A stretch of 32,581 bases of DNA from Bacillota bacterium (GCA_023416745.1 JAEZHF010000028.1:1-32581); one strand, 5' to 3'; counted from the first letter of the stretch, positions 23,257 through 31,629 are shown. The notes: generated from the sequence alone by a model not told the origin. Numbers and translations: made by a program.

Positions 23257-23291
23257 AAAAAGGCCGCACGTTCCGATACAATGCGGCCTTT
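23257..23291 (-). terminator. Terminator of the CBS protein gene
   Basis: On the minus strand, AAAGGCCGCA (23282-23291) pairs with TGCGGCCTTT (23259-23268) around a 13-base loop, followed by a T-run. It is a strong rho-independent terminator 30 bases after the CBS gene. Confidence 0.9.
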
Positions 23292-23320
23292 AAATCCTGT
23301 CCTGCCGTATTGCGGACAGC

Positions 23321-23749
23321 TTACGTCATATGGCTGCCTCCCGGCTGTGATATGTTCTTGAGCGCCTGCTCCGCATTGTCCTGCAGCTGCGGGTCTGTTG
23401 ATATGTCCCCCAGCGACACGATGCCCACCAGGCTGCCCTGCTGCACGATGGGTATACGGCGTATCTGGTTGTCGCTCATCAGGCGCGCTGCCTCGTGGAT
23501 GTCCGTTTCCGGCTGCGCCACCACAGGGTTGGGCGTCATCACCTGACCCACCGTCTGATTCGTCCCGCTGCTCGATGCCACTGACCTCAGCGTGATATCC
23601 CGGTCGGTCACTATGCCCACCACCGTGGAGCCCTCGCACACGGGAATAGAACCAATACCGTTCTGCTCCATAAGCTGCGCTGCGTGCTCTACCGTATCGT
23701 CGCGACTCAAACAAACCACGTCAGTCGACATGATATCCTTCACTTTCAT
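23321..23749 (-). CDS. Two-CBS-domain protein
   Basis: The 142-residue protein consists of two CBS domains: KVKDIMSTDVVCLSRDDTVEHAAQLMEQNGIGSIPVCE with VVGIVTDRDI, and VGQVMTPNPVVAQPETDIHEAARLMSDNQIRRIPIVQ with LVGIVSLGDI. Such a Bateman module binds adenine nucleotides and usually signals energy or stress state. The ATG at 23749 is eight bases from GGAGG; the in-frame GTG at 23758 overlaps that site. The gene stands alone with its own terminator. A dyad AAATGA-N6-TCATTT (23809-23826) upstream could be regulatory. Confidence 0.92.
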   Translation of the reverse strand: MKVKDIMSTDVVCLSRDDTVEHAAQLMEQNGIGSIPVCEGSTVVGIVTDRDITLRSVASSSGTNQTVGQVMTPNPVVAQPETDIHEAARLMSDNQIRRIPIVQQGSLVGIVSLGDISTDPQLQDNAEQALKNISQPGGSHMT

Positions 23750-23850
23750 TTTGTTCACCTCCGTGTTTTATGTTGCCCTGCACACGCTCTGTTTATGAAT
23801 GCATTATTAAATGAAATAAGTCATTTAGAATTATTCTTCTGTTTTGGCGC

Positions 23851-24744
23851 TTAAACGCCCGTCCCATCGAACGGAGGAATATACACCGTGCCCACGCTGC
23901 TGCGCTGCTGCATATAACCGTCCATCAGCCCCAACCTCACCGCCTCGTTCACCACCGCGTCATACTCCAGTGACGTTATCCGCCGGTTGATCTCCGGATA
24001 CCCATTCAGTCCCGGCGTCGGCGTGTACTGGCTCATCAAGCTGAGCTGATACTTCCGCCTGGGCAAAGCTTCACTCATCCACCGCAATATCTGCATGGAA
24101 TCATTCTTCGCACCGGGCAGCACAAGGTGCCGCACGATCACGCCGCGCCGCATCAGCCCATGGCTGTCAAACTCAAGGCCGTCCGTCTGGGCAATCATTT
24201 CGGCAACCGCCGCCGCAGCTGCATCAAAGTAATCCGGCGCGCTCGAATACCGCTCCGACAGTGCCGCGCTCATGTACTTGATGTCAGGCAGATACACGTC
24301 CACATATCCTTTCAGCGCGCGTATCGTCTCCATGCACTCATACCCGCCGCAGTTGTATACCACGGGAATATGCAGCGCCTGCCTCGCCAAATGCAGCGCC
24401 TGCATCACTTGCGGCACGTATGGCGTCGCCGTCACCAGATTGATATTATTCGCACCTTTATCCTGCAGCTCAAGGAAAATCTCCGCCAGTCGTTCCGAGG
24501 ATATCTCCCTGCCGCTGCCGCCCCGGCTGATATCATGGTTCTGGCAATATACGCAGCCCAGCGGGCAGCCGCTGAAAAACACCGTACCGCTCCCCCGGCT
24601 TCCGCTGATGCACGGCTCCTCCCAGAGATGCAGCGCCGCCCGTGCGAGTTTGACGCTGCTGCTGCACCCGCAATATCCGGTTTCCGTCCGCCTGTCTATA
24701 CCGCACCGCCTCGGGCACAGATTACATTGTTGTTTCTCTCTCAT
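23851..24744 (-). CDS. Radical SAM protein, PflA-like
   Basis: The 297-residue enzyme has the radical SAM cluster motif C60-P-L-G-C64-V-Y-C67 and an N-terminal cysteine group (C7, C10, C14, then C25 and C27), which may hold an auxiliary cluster. This layout matches the family annotated as putative pyruvate formate-lyase activating enzyme-like (PflX-type). Later segments NINLVTATPYVPQVMQAL and VYNCGGYE fit the family's SAM-binding barrel. No glycyl radical enzyme gene is near, so the partner is unknown. It starts 59 bases after the nitroreductase and may share its transcript. Confidence 0.9.
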   Translation of the reverse strand: MREKQQCNLCPRRCGIDRRTETGYCGCSSSVKLARAALHLWEEPCISGSRGSGTVFFSGCPLGCVYCQNHDISRGGSGREISSERLAEIFLELQDKGANNINLVTATPYVPQVMQALHLARQALHIPVVYNCGGYECMETIRALKGYVDVYLPDIKYMSAALSERYSSAPDYFDAAAAAVAEMIAQTDGLEFDSHGLMRRGVIVRHLVLPGAKNDSMQILRWMSEALPRRKYQLSLMSQYTPTPGLNGYPEINRRITSLEYDAVVNEAVRLGLMDGYMQQRSSVGTVYIPPFDGTGV

Positions 24745-24803
24745 GCTCCAGCCTTTATCGCTATTTTCGCCTGCGGTGCGAATTCACCCATGCTCCATCT
24801 GGA

Positions 24804-25649
24804 TTAAACCGAAATCCGCCATACGGCGCGTTTGTCTTCTTCTGTGACATGAACCTTTGGGTCATAACCCAGATTAACCAATCCAAGCCAGACATGGCTT
24901 GCGCAAATACCGATATCGACATCCGGGTGCTCCCATTTAAAGTGCTTATAATCTTTCGGCATTGCTATGGTGATGGTCTTACCATCGTCTTCTATGCCGA
25001 ATCGCCACATTTGTGCATTGCCTGCCGAGGGCGCTTTTCTTCCCAAATCCAAAGCATATTTAAACTCGGCTGATAAGCGGGCATAATCGGCAGGGTCGGC
25101 CATCAGCTCTTGAATTTCCTTTCGTTTAAAGCTGATTGAGCCTGCGGTTATTCTGTCCATCAAGCGAAGTCCTTTGTCTTCATAATAACCCAGGGGACTG
25201 ATGCATATTGCACGAACGCCTGTTGTTACACCCTTTGAATAACCATATCCCATATTGGCTTCGCTGATTTGTTCTTTGGACTCTAAATGAGGCATGAGTT
25301 CCTCTAGCTTTGACAGCCGGTAATGACCGTACCAACACGTCGCAGCACCCAGGCTCTGCGCCAACAAAATAACCAACTCCCCTATAAATCCTGTTTTTGA
25401 AATGGAGATTACATCCGTCTCAGATAAAAAAGCCACATTGCATGGCGGTGATTTCATAGAAAAGTATAATTCTTTGGTGGGTTCTGCCTCAAAAAAACGT
25501 ATCGAGGTATGATGATCGAATGGGATTTCCAGAGCGCCTGTAAATTCCTGAATAGTTCCAAATACTTCTACGTCCAACCGGTCCATCTTGTAACTTCGGG
25601 CAGAACGGCGCGCATCAATCGCGCTCTTAACATCGAATGATATAAGCAT
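24804..25649 (-). CDS. Nitroreductase-family protein, TM1586-like
   Basis: The 281-residue protein has an N-terminal AIDARRSARSY signature and a second half beginning at RKAPSAGNAQMWRFGIED, where a normal nitroreductase's FMN-binding PSAGNxQPW segment lies. This pseudo-duplicated arrangement fits the TM1586_NiRdase family. It should bind FMN and use NAD(P)H; the substrate is unknown. GGAGGGGAG precedes the ATG at 25649. It lies 43 bases after the unrecognised 304-residue protein on the same strand. Confidence 0.85.
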   Translation of the reverse strand: MLISFDVKSAIDARRSARSYKMDRLDVEVFGTIQEFTGALEIPFDHHTSIRFFEAEPTKELYFSMKSPPCNVAFLSETDVISISKTGFIGELVILLAQSLGAATCWYGHYRLSKLEELMPHLESKEQISEANMGYGYSKGVTTGVRAICISPLGYYEDKGLRLMDRITAGSISFKRKEIQELMADPADYARLSAEFKYALDLGRKAPSAGNAQMWRFGIEDDGKTITIAMPKDYKHFKWEHPDVDIGICASHVWLGLVNLGYDPKVHVTEEDKRAVWRISV

Positions 25650-25692
25650 TTACTCCCCTCCATAAGAACATTCTCCTAATAATAGTGCTTGT

Positions 25693-26607
25693 TTATACCA
25701 CGCTCAGCTGCCCTGCAAGGCTCACAACCCTTCCATTCTGTGAATCGTACAGGAAACCAAACACATCGCGCGAGACATGGATCTCCAGTCTTTGCAGACG
25801 CTTCTTCACATTGTAGTCGGTTATGTGAACGCTGCTGATCCCGGCAATATTAATAAATAAATAATAGTAGGCAATTTTATCGACCGTCCTGTTTCTGGCC
25901 GTCATATCACTTCCAATCACCGCCAGCACCCTGCCGTCGGACAGAAATGCGCATCTTGTCATCCTTATCTTTTTATATATCAGCCGAGTAATAAATTTCG
26001 CTGAATATCTTCCAACGCATATTTCGGGCTGATAGGCCAAAAGCTTAAGCCCACCATTGCCCGCTTTTAGCTTTTCACACAGATTTTCATAATACAAATC
26101 CATAGCGCCGCTCTCGAAAGGCTCATATTCCCCGAATAAATTTTCCCATTGCAACATTGTATTGTCGGCAGCTGCCTGCTTCTCCTGAATCAGGCGGATC
26201 AGCTCCAGCACTATATCGTCAGAAACAGTGCTGTACGCGATTTTGATTTGTTCATCGGGCAGAAAAAGCGTCAGCTCACCCTTCAGTATCGCATGCGACC
26301 TCTTCACCGCCATTATATCACGATAGTCTACCGTTTTTGCCGTAACGTTCTTTGCGTTCCTTCTGAGAATATACAGGTATTTATCAAATGCGCCGATCAC
26401 AAAATCATACAGGTCCATCATCGGTGAGGCCGCCCGGCGTTCTATTTTTCTGGGAATCTTGATGAGCATCAGCGGGTTCTCTGTCTCACGATAAAACGGC
26501 CTGAACAAAGCTGGCATCATCTCCGGTTCAGTGATAGATATGATCCAGGGCCCGAATTCATTATACTCCCTTGTTCTGTCAGCCAGCGTTCTGTTTTCTG
26601 TTTCCAT
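25693..26607 (-). CDS. Unrecognised 304-residue cytoplasmic protein
   Basis: The protein has no signal peptide and no clear membrane helix. It opens with an acidic segment and then basic KIPRKIERRAASPMMDLYDFVIGAFDKYLYILRR. Alternating strands and helices follow, including VDYRDIMAVKRSHAILKGELTLFLPDEQIKIAYSTVS, which is reminiscent of a PH-like or bacterial-PH beta barrel. A second half near RCAFLSDGRVLAVIGSDMTARNRTVDKIAYYYLFINIAGISSVHI has a similar flavour, suggesting two related domains. The ATG at 26607 has GGAGG seven bases upstream and a good promoter with an operator-like dyad. I do not recognise a family. Confidence 0.75.
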   Translation of the reverse strand: METENRTLADRTREYNEFGPWIISITEPEMMPALFRPFYRETENPLMLIKIPRKIERRAASPMMDLYDFVIGAFDKYLYILRRNAKNVTAKTVDYRDIMAVKRSHAILKGELTLFLPDEQIKIAYSTVSDDIVLELIRLIQEKQAAADNTMLQWENLFGEYEPFESGAMDLYYENLCEKLKAGNGGLKLLAYQPEICVGRYSAKFITRLIYKKIRMTRCAFLSDGRVLAVIGSDMTARNRTVDKIAYYYLFINIAGISSVHITDYNVKKRLQRLEIHVSRDVFGFLYDSQNGRVVSLAGQLSVV

Positions 26608-26646
26608 GACCTATCCTCCACAAACCTTATGCTTTGTTTCACCAAT

Positions 26647-26680
26647 ACTATAAACGCGAATTCACTTCCATACAATGGAA
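26647..26680 (-). promoter_or_regulatory. Promoter with dyad upstream of the unrecognised 304-aa gene
   Basis: TTGTAT (26670-26675) and TATAGT (26647-26652) on the minus strand are 17 bases apart. A palindrome, TTCCAT-ACA-ATGGAA (26666-26680), covers the -35, so a repressor or activator is likely. Confidence 0.6.
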
Positions 26681-27057
26681 TTATTTCCGGCTTACCTGAA
26701 CTATTTTGTTTATCGGAAAACGAAGCGTGCCGTCGGCACGAAGAAAATTTAACTTCAGCTGGAACTAAAAAAATGCGTGTTGAAAGTAAATTTCCTGACA
26801 GAATGTAGGCGCACATGGCACCCCGCCTGAAATCTTCTGCTTATTAATTCAGTATTGGAGTCACGCCACACAAGTGATAACGACCCAATTTCTAAAAAAA
26901 TAGGCGCATTTGCAGCGCCGGTGGGAGATGGGTGTATTGCTTTGTATTTTCGATCTTGAATTCTACGCAATTCAGTCCGAAATTTCTACCATTCTAATAC
27001 GTATCTCCCGAAAAAGCCTCACCCAAAACAGGTGATTTATGTTCATTTTCGAATTTT
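26681..27057. other. Non-coding gap with a small hairpin
   Basis: I see no gene. CGTGCC-GTC-GGCACG (26726-26740) is a perfect 6-base stem with a three-base loop, of the same style as the pair at 18906-18948. A weak terminator for the LuxR-type gene lies at 27011-27035. Short open frames here have no ribosome sites. Confidence 0.4.
27011..27035 (-). terminator. Probable terminator of the LuxR-type gene
   Basis: On the minus strand TCACC and GGTGA pair around a 7-base loop and are followed by GGC and five T. The stem is short, so this is moderate. Confidence 0.5.
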
Positions 27058-28419
27058 TTATTCCATTATATAATTATACAGCTCCGCTTTGCTCTTTACA
27101 CCCAGTTTTGAATAGATGTTTTTTATATGTGTCTTCACCGTATTCTCACTTAAATGCAGTTCAGCGGCAATCAGCTTATACGTCCTGCCTTTGAGCACCA
27201 GCGAGACAATTTGCTTTTCCCGTTCCGTCAGCAAATCGGTATTATTCGGCAGGTCCGCTTGCAGCTCAGCATTTTTCTTTATCATGGATGATAAATATCT
27301 GTGAAGCAACGGCAGCATTACGAGCGTACTGCATATCACTGCCATCGGTACAACATACAAACTGAACTGTGGAACTATTGGGCTGTTTTCCGCAATAATT
27401 TTCCCAAGCAATACGCCAAACATCAGTGCACTGAACCCCACGCTGAACAGCACCGCGGGGTTTTTGGCCATCTCAAACATTTCAGCCAGCTTGCTCCACC
27501 AGAACACATCAAAAACAGCCCAGGCCGCCATCATCACTGTCGTGACAATCATATAGCTGACAGCGGAATAGTCAAGCATTATGAACAACAAAAACCCAAA
27601 CCCGATCATACCAGCCGCCACATACAAAAAGTTGTTGCGAATACCCTCATTTTTTATTTGTCTTATAAATAAAGCGGCACCCGCATAGGGCAGCAGCCAA
27701 AACCAGCTGGTGAGCCATAAATGATGATCATATTTTGGGTTGACAATTTGAGTCATTATGCCGAAATCTATCGCTACGGTCATTATGAAGAAGAACAGTA
27801 CCAACAGCGCTTTCAAACCCGTTTTTACATCAAAAACTCTGAGAATGCTCCTTTTGGCCGCCACCTTGAGTAATCTCATGCTCAGATACGAAGCAGCCCC
27901 AAGTATCAGCAGAATGACAGCTATACCGGCCTGCATTGAAACGTATAATGAAATATTGCTGATCACCATCTTCATGAAGAATATATATATCAATATTTCA
28001 GCAGCCGCGCGAAACCGGTTTTCTGGTTCAACTTCCCTTTGCAAAAAATGTCCGCACGCCGTTATGCACATGCCTGCTATCGTTGCGCAGGCCGCCAGTA
28101 TTACCGTCCAGACAAGATACGTTTTAAATAAGAAGGCAACCGTCAGCAGCATGCATACGGGTATTGAAATGACTAATACCTTCTTGGCCGTCTGTATGGT
28201 TCTTATAAATATACCACCAACCACGAGCCCGACAACAAGCATGAGCAGGGAGGTGTCAAGTAAACCCGTGCTCTCCACGCCATAACTCTTTGCCATCGTA
28301 TACAGCATCTGTCCTTCATAGGGGAAACTGACGATCCACGCCCCCAAAAGCGATGCTATAACCACAGAGGCACTCCGTTTCACGTACTCTTTGGCGCTTT
28401 TTGATATAGCTGTTATCAT
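27058..28419 (-). CDS. LuxR-type regulator with multi-span membrane domain
   Basis: The 453-residue protein has about 10-12 hydrophobic segments over residues 15-370, resembling a major-facilitator-like bundle, and a C-terminal LuxR helix-turn-helix at about 390-450 (LTEREKQIVSLVLKGRTYKLIAAELHLSENTVKTHIKNIYSKLGV). The membrane part probably senses a small molecule directly, and the DNA-binding part stays at the membrane face. No receiver domain or kinase is present. The ATG at 28419 has only AAGGG at a long distance. A good promoter with an overlapping dyad lies upstream, suggesting autoregulation. This architecture is known mainly in anaerobic gut Actinobacteria and some Clostridia. Confidence 0.9.
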   Translation of the reverse strand: MITAISKSAKEYVKRSASVVIASLLGAWIVSFPYEGQMLYTMAKSYGVESTGLLDTSLLMLVVGLVVGGIFIRTIQTAKKVLVISIPVCMLLTVAFLFKTYLVWTVILAACATIAGMCITACGHFLQREVEPENRFRAAAEILIYIFFMKMVISNISLYVSMQAGIAVILLILGAASYLSMRLLKVAAKRSILRVFDVKTGLKALLVLFFFIMTVAIDFGIMTQIVNPKYDHHLWLTSWFWLLPYAGAALFIRQIKNEGIRNNFLYVAAGMIGFGFLLFIMLDYSAVSYMIVTTVMMAAWAVFDVFWWSKLAEMFEMAKNPAVLFSVGFSALMFGVLLGKIIAENSPIVPQFSLYVVPMAVICSTLVMLPLLHRYLSSMIKKNAELQADLPNNTDLLTEREKQIVSLVLKGRTYKLIAAELHLSENTVKTHIKNIYSKLGVKSKAELYNYIME

Positions 28420-28450
28420 CTGCTGCTTTTAAGCCCTTCCACACTTCTTT

Positions 28451-28492
28451 ACTTGTCATAACAAGTATATATTAGTCTGATGCATATTTCAA
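28451..28492 (-). promoter_or_regulatory. Promoter and operator-like dyad of the LuxR-type gene
   Basis: On the minus strand TTGAAA (28487-28492) and TATACT (28464-28469) are 17 bases apart. The dyad ACTTGT-CATA-ACAAGT (28451-28466) overlaps the -10 and the likely start point, a natural site for autoregulation. Confidence 0.7.
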
Positions 28493-28544
28493 TTTGGTTA
28501 TCACTACAAACTAATTTGATTTTGCATGTCGTCAACTCGCAGTC

Positions 28545-28581
28545 AAAAAAGCCCCGCTCAGTATCTGCTAACCGTCGGGGC
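28545..28581 (-). terminator. Terminator of the sigma/RsgI-like operon
   Basis: On the minus strand GCCCCG and CGGGGC form a stem around a 19-base loop, followed by six T. It lies 40 bases after the anti-sigma gene. Confidence 0.8.
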
Positions 28582-28620
28582 CTGATATTCAGTTGGGCTA
28601 TCGGCAGATAAAATCTCTGA

Positions 28621-30537
28621 TTATCCTCTGTCCTCTCCCTTGGGTGCGTCCCGCCTCCATAGGAATTCGTGCTCGACGATACGTCCGTCCTGCACAAAAA
28701 ACTGGGACCGGGGGAACCCGTCCTTATGCTCAATCGAAATCACCGCTGTATTCGGCCAACCCGTATCCCTGTTGATCGTCACCATATAGTCCGCCGCGTT
28801 TTCGGCGGTCGGCCGCTCGTTCATATCACCTATCATCGCATCAAAGCCATCGGCCTCGCTCAGCAAGAACTTATCGGGGTATTCCGACACATCGAACAGC
28901 GCATCCATTTCCCGAATCACGATGCCGCTATCCTCACGGTAGTCGGTCACCTCCGGCCGCTCATCGTCTATGGGTACGATCACATTGATTTGCATCCCCA
29001 TGCCGGTTTGGCTGGGGTTGCCTGGTATACTGTCCTGATAGAACACACAGCCGAAATCGACAACAGTATACGCCCAATACTCCGGAGTTAATTCAGCATC
29101 TTGCTTCGGATACGCAAGTCCGCCGTTCTCTTTTCTCGGATTATATCCCGGTACCTTCTCGCGCACCACCACCGGAGCGAACTCAAGCTGCCGCAGCAGC
29201 TCCACCGCCTTCTCCTCGGCCATCCCCACAAAGTCTGGCACCACCACGAAATACCGTTTTTCCAGCAGCCGCTGGTATTCCCTGAAGGTAAACGCTGCTT
29301 TGAGTATCTCGATCTGCCGTGGCGACATGTCCTCCTCATCCTTGTTGACCATGTGGTTGAGTACGTCGCGCAGTGCGAACTTGGACATTTGCGTCTCATG
29401 TGTCATCGTTTCGTCCGGGATGAGCCATATCTCTTTAGCTTCTGTGTCCACCGCCACCGCGAACTGATCATCATATTCCGCCAGCAGCAACGCCGTCAGT
29501 TCTGCCACACCTTCTATGTCTTCGTCGCTGCACCCACCCGTGAAGAACAGCCGCACAGCCTTATTGTCGCTGTCGTTTATATACCCTTTGTCCTGCAGCT
29601 CAACGAGACCCAGCAGCGCCACCCGGTTCAGCCGCATGCTTGCGGCGTCCAGCATATTGCTCACCGTCTTTCCGTCCAGCGTATGGACCAGCATGTTATC
29701 CACGAATGCGGTATGTCCCCCATCCGCCATTACAAATTCCACCTCGAGCCCGATCTCTGCCTCTTGGAAGGGCGTCGGCGATGCAGTTGGCTCATCCGGC
29801 GTTATCCCTTCCTCCGGCGGGGTTTGCTTACTGTCGTCCGTCGGAGGAAGCTCCGGCCACACGTCTGGCCCACCCTCCCCTTCCAGTACGATCTGCAGCG
29901 TGTTCGACTCCGCGTCCTCAATCACGTCCACCGCGATGTTCTGCTCCGCCGCAGCCGTTTTAATAATGCCCGTCATTACAGACAGCATATCCAGCGTCAT
30001 CGTCTCGCTTGACAGCGATATGTTGATCTCCTCCTGAATCTCGGCGGCCGTGATATACCCTTGCAATATCAGCTGATTGACCACCATAATCGTCGCGTTC
30101 TCCAGCGACATTCCTGCAAAATTAATGCCCTCGATCAACGCAACGCCGTCTTCATTCAGCCCCACCACCTCTGTCACAATTCCTTCCGCATCCAGCCGTA
30201 TTTCAACATCCGGGTTCAGACTCATCACTATCACCGTGTTATAGCTCTTTGTCTCTTCCACCGCAAGAACAGCCTGCGTTTTCTGCGGTTGAGCGCTAAC
30301 GGACACCGCCGCGCTGCCCTCCGCGTTCTCACCGCTGTCGCTCATCAGTGCCAAAGGCAGCCCGACCGACAGCGCAATGGCCACAACAATTGCCGCCGCA
30401 GCCACCCGCCATTTGGGCTTACACGCCGGCTGTTCTTCGCGCTGCGATCTCGCGTCTACGATACCCGCCAGCAGCTCCTGCTTTCTTTCCGAAGTCATCC
30501 GCAACCCGTCATAATATTTTTTGATCATACGTTTCAT
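28621..30537 (-). CDS. RsgI-like anti-sigma factor with PASTA-like domain
   Basis: The 638-residue protein has a cytoplasmic N-terminus (about 1-43) and one membrane helix (44-65). The outer domain begins YNTVIVMSLNPDVEIRLD, continuing to EVVGLNEDGVALI. This matches the juxtamembrane domain of RsgI-type anti-sigma factors, with the Asn108-Pro109 bond at which RsgI proteins are known to self-cleave. A Pro/Thr/Glu linker (about 236-275), a helical domain, a PASTA-like repeat (VVPDFVGMAEEKAVELLRQLEF, about 430-465) and a C-terminal domain follow. PASTA domains bind peptidoglycan, so cell-wall sensing is plausible. The ATG at 30537 has GGAGG upstream and overlaps the sigma stop. Most RsgI proteins carry carbohydrate-binding modules instead. 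Confidence 0.85.
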   Translation of the reverse strand: MKRMIKKYYDGLRMTSERKQELLAGIVDARSQREEQPACKPKWRVAAAAIVVAIALSVGLPLALMSDSGENAEGSAAVSVSAQPQKTQAVLAVEETKSYNTVIVMSLNPDVEIRLDAEGIVTEVVGLNEDGVALIEGINFAGMSLENATIMVVNQLILQGYITAAEIQEEINISLSSETMTLDMLSVMTGIIKTAAAEQNIAVDVIEDAESNTLQIVLEGEGGPDVWPELPPTDDSKQTPPEEGITPDEPTASPTPFQEAEIGLEVEFVMADGGHTAFVDNMLVHTLDGKTVSNMLDAASMRLNRVALLGLVELQDKGYINDSDNKAVRLFFTGGCSDEDIEGVAELTALLLAEYDDQFAVAVDTEAKEIWLIPDETMTHETQMSKFALRDVLNHMVNKDEEDMSPRQIEILKAAFTFREYQRLLEKRYFVVVPDFVGMAEEKAVELLRQLEFAPVVVREKVPGYNPRKENGGLAYPKQDAELTPEYWAYTVVDFGCVFYQDSIPGNPSQTGMGMQINVIVPIDDERPEVTDYREDSGIVIREMDALFDVSEYPDKFLLSEADGFDAMIGDMNERPTAENAADYMVTINRDTGWPNTAVISIEHKDGFPRSQFFVQDGRIVEHEFLWRRDAPKGEDRG

Positions 30538-30995
30538 AGCATATCCTCCGTAATCCGTGACCTGAGCATGTCCCGTCCTACCTTGAGATACTTCCATATG
30601 GTCGACTGCCTTTTGCCCAGCATACCGCCGATCTCCTTTGCCGAGTACCCCTCGTAGTAGAATAGATAGATCGTCAGCTTATACAGCTCCGGCAGCGCCA
30701 GTACCATTTCGAACGTCCCGTCTTGGGCCTCATCAGTTCGAAGCTGATGGATCTCCGCAGCCCTTCTGCTTTTTCTTTTCAGTATGTTTTTGCACACGTT
30801 GGACGCAGTCACGATCAGCCACGCCTTTTGATGACTGGCACTTTCAAACGTTTTGCCGTTTCTGAGCAGGTTCAAAAATACCGTCTGCACCGCATCCTCC
30901 GCATCCATGACGTGTCCTTTGAAGTATGTATAGCATACGCGATACACAGTATCGGCATGCGCCTCAAATATTATTGAAATCTGCTCGTCAGTCAC
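30534..30995 (-). CDS. ECF-type RNA polymerase sigma factor
   Basis: The 153-residue protein has sigma region 2 (ISIIFEAHADTVYRVCYTYFKGHVMDAEDAVQTVFLNLL) and region 4 (LPELYKLTIYLFYYEGYSAKEIGGMLGKRQSTIWKYLKVGRDMLR). It is an ordinary short ECF sigma rather than a SigI, although the following anti-sigma gene is RsgI-like. The start is GTG at 30995, six bases from AAGGGAG. It overlaps the anti-sigma gene by four bases. I could not find a confident autoregulatory promoter upstream. Confidence 0.92.
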   Translation of the reverse strand: MTDEQISIIFEAHADTVYRVCYTYFKGHVMDAEDAVQTVFLNLLRNGKTFESASHQKAWLIVTASNVCKNILKRKSRRAAEIHQLRTDEAQDGTFEMVLALPELYKLTIYLFYYEGYSAKEIGGMLGKRQSTIWKYLKVGRDMLRSRITEDML

Positions 30996-31112
30996 GCGTT
31001 ACTCCCTTGTATGATGAGCTTTCATATATAATACAACCGGAGGCGCCTTTTCCTCGATTCCCGACACCCATTTTATCACATTTTTTCGTTATGCATACTG
31101 TTCTGACGTAAG

Positions 31113-31133
31113 AGAGAATTCTCTATGTATAAT
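31113..31133 (+). promoter_or_regulatory. DUF3243 promoter with perfect palindrome
   Basis: TATAAT at 31128-31133 lies about 40 bases before the DUF3243 start. Just upstream is the perfect 12-base palindrome AGAGAATTCTCT (31113-31124), in the position of the spacer. CTGACG (31103-31108) is a possible -35 at a long 19-base spacing, which suggests that a bound regulator matters. Confidence 0.55.
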
Positions 31134-31174
31134 TTTCCGTCAACAAAACAAGATAACGAGTGAGGTGAACCAAA

Positions 31175-31432
31175 ATGGACATTACAAGTTTTGAGCAATG
31201 GACAGATGTACTGCACAAGCAGCTGGAACTAGGCCGCAATCTGGCATTGTCTGAAGATTTGATTCAAAAGGGTGCTAAGCTGATCGGGGATTATTTGGCC
31301 GCGTGGGTCGAACCGGACGTCCCGGAAAACAAACTGTTGAAGGAGTTTTGGGAATTGGCTGATCAATCTGAAAAGAAAGCCATCACTTCGTTGATGATAA
31401 AATTAGTGGATGCAAAATACAATAGGCAATAA
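31175..31432 (+). CDS. DUF3243 family protein
   Basis: The 85-residue helical protein resembles B. subtilis YmfJ: FEQWTDVLHKQLELGRNLALSEDLIQKGAKLIGDYLAAWVEPDVPENKLLKEFWELADQSEKKAITSLMIKLVD. The function is unknown. It is soluble, with no cysteines. The ATG at 31175 follows GAGGTGA at a normal distance. It stands alone, divergent from the sigma/anti-sigma operon. Confidence 0.9.
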   Translation: MDITSFEQWTDVLHKQLELGRNLALSEDLIQKGAKLIGDYLAAWVEPDVPENKLLKEFWELADQSEKKAITSLMIKLVDAKYNRQ

Positions 31433-31465
31433 CTTGTCAAGAACGGGTGTTTCTAATAATCCATA

Positions 31466-31563
31466 AAAATCAAGAAGCCCGCGACGCTTCTTTGCGCACG
31501 GGCTCCCCGACAATGTGTATATATTGGAAAATTGAATCCGGCAGCTACCTACCCTCCCAGGCC
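31466..31563 (-). repeat. 98-base direct repeat, copy 1 (5S 3' end plus terminator)
   Basis: This stretch matches 32484-32581 at 96 of 98 positions. It contains the 3' end of a 5S rRNA gene and its downstream terminator: an AGCCCG/CGGGCT-based hairpin followed by T-rich sequence on the minus strand. The flanks outside the repeat are unrelated. Confidence 0.9.
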
Positions 31564-31629
31564 GTAACCAGCCAAGTACTATCGGCTATGCTGGCTTAAC
31601 TACTGTGTTCGGGATGAGAACAGGTGGAC
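31534..31629 (-). pseudogene. 5S rRNA fragment lacking its 5' end
   Basis: On the minus strand the sequence holds the hallmark 5S segments: CACCTGTTCTCATCCCGAAC, then AGTTAAGCC, GTACTTGGCTGG and GGCCTGGGAGGGTAGGTAGC, ending GCTGCCGG. About 89 bases are recognisable. The roughly 27 bases that should form the 5' strand of the terminal stem are absent, and the upstream sequence is unrelated and AT-rich. It is therefore a truncated copy, unlikely to be a functional 5S. Confidence 0.8.

Noticed and set aside
24127..24807. A 226-codon plus-strand frame opposite the radical SAM gene
   Set aside because: The translation is Arg/His/Pro-rich, as expected for an antisense shadow; the minus strand carries all radical SAM motifs.
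26755..26970. A 71-codon minus-strand frame in the gap before the LuxR-type gene
   Set aside because: No ribosome site, and the composition is not protein-like; it overlaps nothing functional.
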